Of a DNA stretch of 11,560 nt, positions 8,172 through 11,560 are shown in pieces. A model generated the notes under the pieces. The model saw nothing but the letters and a program-made list of their open reading frames with translations, was not told where the DNA came from and made no database searches. Both the position numbers and the translations under genes were made by a program. How positions within the stretch are numbered: the first letter of the stretch is position 1; each line of letters begins with the position of its first letter. Source of the DNA: Hydnum rufescens UP504 (lineage: Eukaryota > Basidiomycota > Agaricomycetes > Cantharellales > Hydnaceae); the NCBI GenBank assembly GCA_014904985.1, contig MU129363.1, positions 1-11,560 on the forward strand, in the 5' to 3' direction.

Positions 8172-8413
8172 ATTCAGGCCTCGGATCCAAGGCACGACGA
8201 AAACCTGCGAAACGAGGGCCCAAATGGCAATGCCCCAAATGAAGACGTGCCAAACGACGTGACAGACGGCAACACGCCCAATGAAGACACGCCAAACAAA
8301 GACGCGCCAAACGAAGATGTGACATACGGTAACACGCCCAACGGCAACGCGACCGCGCCAAATGGGTACCCCAGGTACCACATTTGCTGCGGCGGGTGTG
8401 GTACCTGTATAAG

Positions 8414-8518
8414 GTGAGTCCCCTTCCTCAGTAGATACACCCACACAAAAAGAGCAGCGAAAGCTGCTCTTTTTGCGTGGTGTTTAATTTCCAACTAACA
8501 TATATGCTTCTATTACAG
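8414..8518 (+). other. Intron R2 with hairpin
   Basis: Donor GTGAGT, branch AACTAACA, acceptor ATTACAG. The hairpin at 8441-8480 has a GAAA loop and a stem extended by CCAC/GTGG. 105 bp. It joins two bases to one in frame. Confidence 0.82.
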
Positions 8519-8708
8519 GTCCTCACCTCCTGTGCAAACGAATACCGACGTGAAAACGCCTGTAACCCCCCCTATCGACACTTGAACGACAGGGCATGGG
8601 GAGTACCCACTCAAACCGCCACGCAAGATTACATACGAGCCCGAGGGCATGGGCCCTGTGCAAGATCGTGTACCCCACCCCCACTGTGGCAGGTGTGGGG
8701 TGCTACGA

Positions 8709-8819
8709 GCTAAGTTTTATTTTATTTTTATTTTTTGTTCTTGTGGTGCAAAAGGAGCAGTGTAAGCTGCTCCTTTTGTGCCGCTTTGGAATCTCTTTTA
8801 CTGATATGCTTTATTTTAG
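8709..8819 (+). other. Intron R3 with hairpin, GC-AG type or broken donor
   Basis: The expected donor reads GCTAAGT. Taking GC as the donor gives exact phase 0 into the next exon. Branch ACTGAT, acceptor TTTTAG. The hairpin at 8745-8782 has stem GGTGCAAAAGGAGCAG, with A-to-G and T-to-C changes paired. 111 bp. Confidence 0.65.
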
Positions 8820-9025
8820 ATTGGGACCTGGCCAATGCACCACAATAACCTGCGAAACGACGAACAACACAATACACCGCAACGCGACATAGCAACGCGC
8901 CACGGCAACATGCCAGCGACGTGACATACGGCACTGCGTCAAATGGGGACGCAGCCCACGGCAACGCACCAACTAAGGGCCCGGAATCACACACCCACCA
9001 CAGCGGGTGTGTGGTTCTATATAAG

Positions 9026-9133
9026 GTAAGTCCCCGCCCCCCTCATTAGCTACAGCCATGCAAAAAGAGCAGCGAAAGCTGCTCTTTTTGCGTGGTTTTT
9101 AATTCTTAACTAATTTAACGTTATATCTTGTAG
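9026..9133 (+). other. Intron R4 with hairpin
   Basis: Donor GTAAGT, branch TTAACTAAT, acceptor CTTGTAG. The hairpin at 9056-9095 has stem CCATGCAAAAAGAGCAGC, a GAAA loop and one T-G pair. 108 bp. Confidence 0.82.
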
Positions 9134-9286
9134 GTCTCAACGTCCCCTGCAAACGAATACCGGCGCAAAACCCCCGTAACCCCCCTTATCGATGCCCGAA
9201 CGACAGGCACTCGTACGAACCACTGTACGTACGAGCCAGAGTACACAGCCCCACCCCACATTGCTGCAGCGGGTGTGGGGTACAAG

Positions 9287-9400
9287 GTATTTTTTATTTT
9301 TATATTTTTATTCCCTATTCTTGTGGCGCAAAAAGAGCAGCATAAGCTGCTCTTTTTGCGCTGCATTCATCTTTAACTAATTCATTAATTAGTTCTCTAG
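9287..9400 (+). other. Intron R5 with hairpin
   Basis: Donor GTATTT, branch TTAACTAAT, acceptor CTCTAG. The hairpin at 9326-9361 has stem GCGCAAAAAGAGCAGC and a short ATA loop. 114 bp. Confidence 0.78.
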
Positions 9401-9478
9401 ATATTGGACCAGAACCGACACGAACCTGACCATGGACCCGCCGAATGACATGCCGTGAACGAAAACCAGGAACGAAAC

Positions 9479-9503
9479 CGCGCACGACCGCACGACCGCA
9501 CGA
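9479..9503 (+). repeat. Three short tandem repeats (CCGCACGA)
   Basis: Three consecutive 8-base units inside the last large exon of the right gene. Eight is not a multiple of three, so unit gain or loss would shift the frame. Confidence 0.6.
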
Positions 9504-9606
9504 ATGAAAACGAAACTGCGAAGGCCCGCATGAACGAAAACCGGAGCGACACCCCCTTGAGGGATCACCCAGATGGAACCCAGGCCCCGACTGGGGTGAA
9601 TTCCAG

Positions 9607-9775
9607 GTAAGTATTTTTTTCTTTAGCTACAATTGCGCAAGAAGAGCAGCCTCTGGCTGCTCTTCTTGGGCACAGGGTGAGCCCCACTGGGCGAGCCTAT
9701 GGATGTATATACTAATATAATACTAATAATAATAATAATAATTAATATATAAATTAATAATGCATAATCTGGCAG
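9607..9775 (+). other. Intron R6 with hairpin and AT-rich tail
   Basis: Donor GTAAGT; the likely acceptor is TCTGGCAG ending at 9775. The hairpin at 9635-9671 has AAGAAGAGC paired with GCTCTTCTT, a paired change from the usual AAAAAGAGC. An ATA/TAA microsatellite at about 9718-9743 lengthens it to 169 bp. The last exon then stays open to TAA. Confidence 0.65.
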
Positions 9776-9827
9776 GGGCCCCTGGGCTGCTTGGGGGCCC
9801 CTTGATTGTATTGCAGGGGCCCCCTGG
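9773..9827. repeat. G/C-rich subterminal palindromic blocks, right
   Basis: Three GGGGCCCC-type blocks in 55 bp, matching those near the left end. They overlap the inferred last coding exon of the right gene and the inner edge of the terminal repeat. Confidence 0.6.
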
Positions 9828-9905
9828 TAAAAACATCTAGTTAGATATAATAAATGCAAGGCTCATTATATCTAATATGATGCGGAAAAGTGGCTGACCA
9901 GCCTG
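9814..9905 (-). repeat. Right terminal inverted repeat
   Basis: Partner of 4627-4718, ending ...GACCAGCCTG next to the target duplication. The most conserved part is AAAAACATCTAGTTAGA plus TAAATGCAAGGCTCATT. Confidence 0.85.
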
Positions 9906-9913
9906 TGTTTGGA
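9906..9913. repeat. Target-site duplication, right copy (TGTTTGGA)
   Basis: Second copy of the eight bases at 4619-4626. The next base (C) belongs to the integrase, which makes the 8- versus 9-bp reading ambiguous. Confidence 0.85.
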
Positions 9914-10560
9914 CTAATCCATCAAATTCTGTTCCGTTGTCCGTTGTGATTTGTAATACACAGCTGAACCGGCACATGACGTCCTCAAATAGAAACCGGG
10001 CAACATTTTTACTAGAGGCCTTACATAACATTTTTGCTTCCAGCCATCCGGAGAGATCGTCCTGGAGATCCATGATATATTTGAATCCGTTAGATACTGG
10101 CATATGGACCGTGTCCATATTAAATTTACGTAATATAGTGTTAACGTAGGTCAGGCTTAAAGTGATTTTTGGTTGGGTTGTGGATCTTAATTGGCACTCA
10201 TGGCATGTCCGGCAATACCAGGCTACATAGGAAAGCATGTTTGGCCAAAAGAATCTATCGGATAATTTCTTGAAAGTCGGGTCTCGTCCGCGGTGGCCTG
10301 ATTCGTCATGTGCTGCTTTACATAAGCGGGCTCGATCATCCAGGTTTTTAACAACTTTCAATGGCAATTGGCCATTTCTAGGTCTTCTCCACAGGTTCCT
10401 TGATACATAAAATAGTGGACTGGCCACATTGGATTGTGTGACTGCTGTTGTGGAAGATAAAAACATCCAGTATCAGAAAATGCGAAATCACACCACTTCC
10501 AGCCATTGGAGGATCACATGACCAATTATGAAATTAATTACGGCTACGCGCGGAAATCGA
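9914..10560 (-). pseudogene. Ty3/gypsy integrase, N-terminal half (split by insertion)
   Basis: This holds the upstream half of the integrase. A zinc-binding HHCC module is visible: HDESGH near 10300, then CRTCHEC near 10200. The catalytic core follows with two acidic residues of the triad, MDTVHM near 10110 and TTDNGTEF near 9940. The frame then meets the target duplication and continues at 4618. Two in-frame TGAs at 10473-10475 and 10488-10490 lie upstream of the zinc module. The frame stays coding-like to about 10560, where a tandem-repeat region replaces the expected RNase H and reverse transcriptase. The polyprotein is therefore truncated as well as split. The assignment to Ty3/gypsy is firm from motif order. 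The stops and truncation mean it cannot act. Confidence 0.88.
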
Positions 10561-11000
10561 ATTCATTCTATAACTCTGTCAGTTTTGATCAGAGAGGTAC
10601 GCCCATATAACTCTTAGAAGCTACGATTCACACCTTTCGAACGGTACCAAACACAAGTCGAACGGACCAGAACTGCACTCTCCAGGCCAATTTTACTACC
10701 AAAATCCGGAATTTCCAGTAAAAAACGAATTTCTCCGTCAGTTCGCATTCAATCCTTTCAGAACAACCGCGCTTAGAAAGATATAAAAAATCCGCATCCG
10801 ACGGTACCGAGCACGCGAAGAACAGATCAAAACTGAACTCTACAGAGCGATATTACTATCAGAATCAACACCCATCAGTAAAAAACGAATTTCTCTGTCA
10901 GTTTACACCGGATCTTCTCGAAACCACCGCGCCCAGAAAGCTGTGAAAAATCCGCATCTAATGATACCAAGAACGTCTATTACAGATGCAAACTGCTGTT
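10561..11000. repeat. About three diverged ~160-bp tandem repeats
   Basis: Two clear units begin AGTAAAAAACGAATTTCTC at about 10720 and 10880. Each continues with GTCAGTT, a CCGCGC element, GAAAG...AAAAAATCCGCATC, a GGTACC or GATACC site and an AACTG(AA)CTCT stretch. A more diverged unit precedes them from about 10561. No coding frame is seen. They sit where upstream retrotransposon genes should be, so they may be an internal untranslated part of another element or a local satellite. Confidence 0.65.
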
Positions 11001-11132
11001 TCTGCATCGAATCCCATCCTATGCACTTGTTCCCATTATCAACCAACAACAAAACACCTTAACCACTGGACTATGCCCAAATTAATCTCCAAAACCTGGA
11101 GATATCCTTTCATTTCACCTCCAGAATGCTCC
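11001..11132. other. Non-coding spacer
   Basis: I see no gene or clear repeat between the tandem units and the LTR-like region. Confidence 0.4.
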
Positions 11133-11560
11133 ACATGTCAGTGACCACATGCCAGCAAATTGGTGACATCACCCCCCCTCATGATTCCTTTTGTTCTCTT
11201 TATGAATGACATCACTATGACATCACCCCTCATGATCCTTTTGTTCTCTTTATGAATGACTCAGCTATGACCGCATTATTACATCATCTTGTTATTTTCT
11301 TTTGTTCTCACCTATGACTCACATATGACTCACCCATGGGGGAGTCATATTTCTTAAACACAGCCACCTTCAGAAAGGTATAAAAGCTGGTAGATTTCCT
11401 GTACCCCCACACAAAATAATCTCCTCTCTGGAATCATTACTGTCAACCACTGTCAACTTTTCTGCTTGCCTCTAAAGACAGTCTATCTATAAGCCATCTG
11501 GAGCTAAGTCATCTTCAAGGTTGTTAAGACAAAGCCACTGGTAGCCTCTACGCGAATCAT
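11133..11560 (+). mobile_element. Probable LTR, partial, plus orientation
   Basis: It starts near TGTCAGTGACC. It contains two copies of a ~50-bp unit (CATGAT(T)CCTTTTGTTCTC, at about 11180 and 11231), many ATGACATCA/ATGACTCA motifs, and TATAAAAG at 11379-11386. A C-rich presumed start-site region follows. This is the layout of fungal gypsy LTR promoters. No second copy or internal region is visible, so it is either a solo LTR or the edge of an element beyond the window. It faces opposite to the integrase. Confidence 0.5.
11379..11386 (+). promoter_or_regulatory. TATA box in LTR-like region
   Basis: TATAAAAG lies after a run of TGACTCA-like motifs and before a C-rich ACCCCCACAC stretch. It fits an LTR core promoter reading rightward. 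Confidence 0.5.

Larger units (their letters stand above)
8031..9281 (+). repeat. Exon-end hairpins of the right gene (five copies)
   Basis: Palindromes at 8031-8060, 8374-8405, 8670-8702, 8988-9014 and 9253-9281, each just upstream of an inferred donor. Two copies (8670 and 9253) use CCCCAC/GTGGGG in place of ACCACAC/GTGTGGT, with both arms changed together. The sixth exon (to 9606) has only a remnant, GGCCCCGACTGGGGT. Confidence 0.82.
7764..9830 (+). pseudogene. Right divergent gene, ~7 exons, unknown product, decayed
   Basis: Inferred exons end at 8066, then run 8172-8413, 8519-8708, 8820-9025, 9134-9286, 9401-9606 and 9776-9830, with a TAA at 9828-9830 in the terminal repeat. Exon 1 shares the hydrophobic segment of the left gene but shifts frame before QQQH and VCGHE at the donor. 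Exons alternate between two types. Type I (8172, 8820, 9401) enters in phase 0 and leaves two bases. Type II (8519, 9134) takes one base and returns to phase 0. Type I is hydrophilic; exon 2 encodes PNED/PNGN-like repeats ending CCGGCGTC. Type II shares VQTNT and TYEPE motifs and ends at a hairpin. Stops met: TGA at 8583-8585, 8922-8924 and 9446-9448, and a 1-base deletion giving TAA at 9177-9179. The frame is otherwise continuous through the inferred junctions. No known domain is recognised. No intact start links to the hydrophobic frame. Confidence 0.6.
4627..9905. mobile_element. Nested 5.28-kb DNA element, probably non-autonomous (hAT-like)
   Basis: Bounded by an 8-bp duplication, with ends CAACCTGGTCAGCCAC (left) and CAGGCTGGTCAGCCAC (right, reverse complement). 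It interrupts a gypsy integrase exactly between codons. The ends form imperfect inverted repeats of about 90 bp, followed by G/C-rich GGGGCCCC blocks. Inside are two divergent, intron-rich genes around a central palindrome, and an array of two hairpin types. No transposase or other catalytic domain was found in any frame, so movement would need an enzyme from elsewhere. An 8-bp duplication with CA ends is typical of hAT elements; P-like or Mutator-like (9 bp) origin is not excluded. It inserted after the retrotransposon. Confidence 0.82.

Noticed and set aside
4979..9281. CRISPR array
   Set aside because: Regularly spaced palindromic repeats suggest it, but spacing is 70-350 bp, the units contain introns and exons, the orientation flips at the centre, and there are no cas genes.
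5311..9671. Rho-independent terminators
   Set aside because: The GAGCAGC hairpins include T runs inside the stem, not after it. They lie between donor and branch site, and the context is eukaryotic.
1..11560. tRNA or rRNA genes
   Set aside because: No cloverleaf with A/B boxes or rRNA-like sequence was recognised by eye on either strand.

Overview
The window looks like transposon-rich eukaryotic, probably fungal (basidiomycete-like) DNA. It has short introns of about 95-115 bp with GTRAGT donors, CTAAC/CTGAC branch sites and YAG acceptors. It also has decayed minus-strand Ty3/gypsy integrase coding sequence and no bacterial-style operons or ribosome-binding sites. The fungal assignment is inference from splice style and integrase type.

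Layout. 1-960: minus-strand, weakly coding-like, decayed fragments. 960-1670: non-coding, T-rich. 1670-3047: an unidentified minus-strand gene or gag-like frame broken by four in-frame TGAs, with a TATA box at 3128-3134. 3050-3630: non-coding, with a 21-bp T tract and a possible LTR edge. 3632-4618 and 9914-10560: the two halves of one gypsy integrase, whose catalytic core is split by a nested insertion. 10560-11000: about three diverged 160-bp tandem repeats. 11133-11560: probable end of an LTR in the opposite orientation, running off the window.

The centre (4627-9905, 5279 bp) is a nested DNA element with imperfect terminal inverted repeats of about 90 bp and an 8-bp target duplication (TGTTTGGA). 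Removing the element and one copy of the duplication restores the integrase frame exactly. I see no transposase in it, so it is probably non-autonomous (hAT-like by its 8-bp duplication and CA ends; a 9-bp, Mutator-like reading is possible).

Inside are two divergent, intron-rich genes that run outward from a central inverted repeat (arms of about 325 bp, 7325-7649 and 7652-7976). The left gene (minus) has about 9 exons and the right gene (plus) about 7. Each of the 14 inferred introns contains a strong hairpin of 36-41 bp built on GAGCAGC/GCTGCTC. Nearly every exon ends in a second hairpin (ACCACACACCC/GGGTGTGTGGT) lying a few bases before the splice donor. Stem changes are often compensated on the other arm. 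Coding frames pass through many of the inferred splice junctions, which supports the introns, yet both genes carry stops and frameshifts. Hairpins and splice sites seem better preserved than the protein. I know of no described element with this architecture, and it is the main candidate for a new system here.
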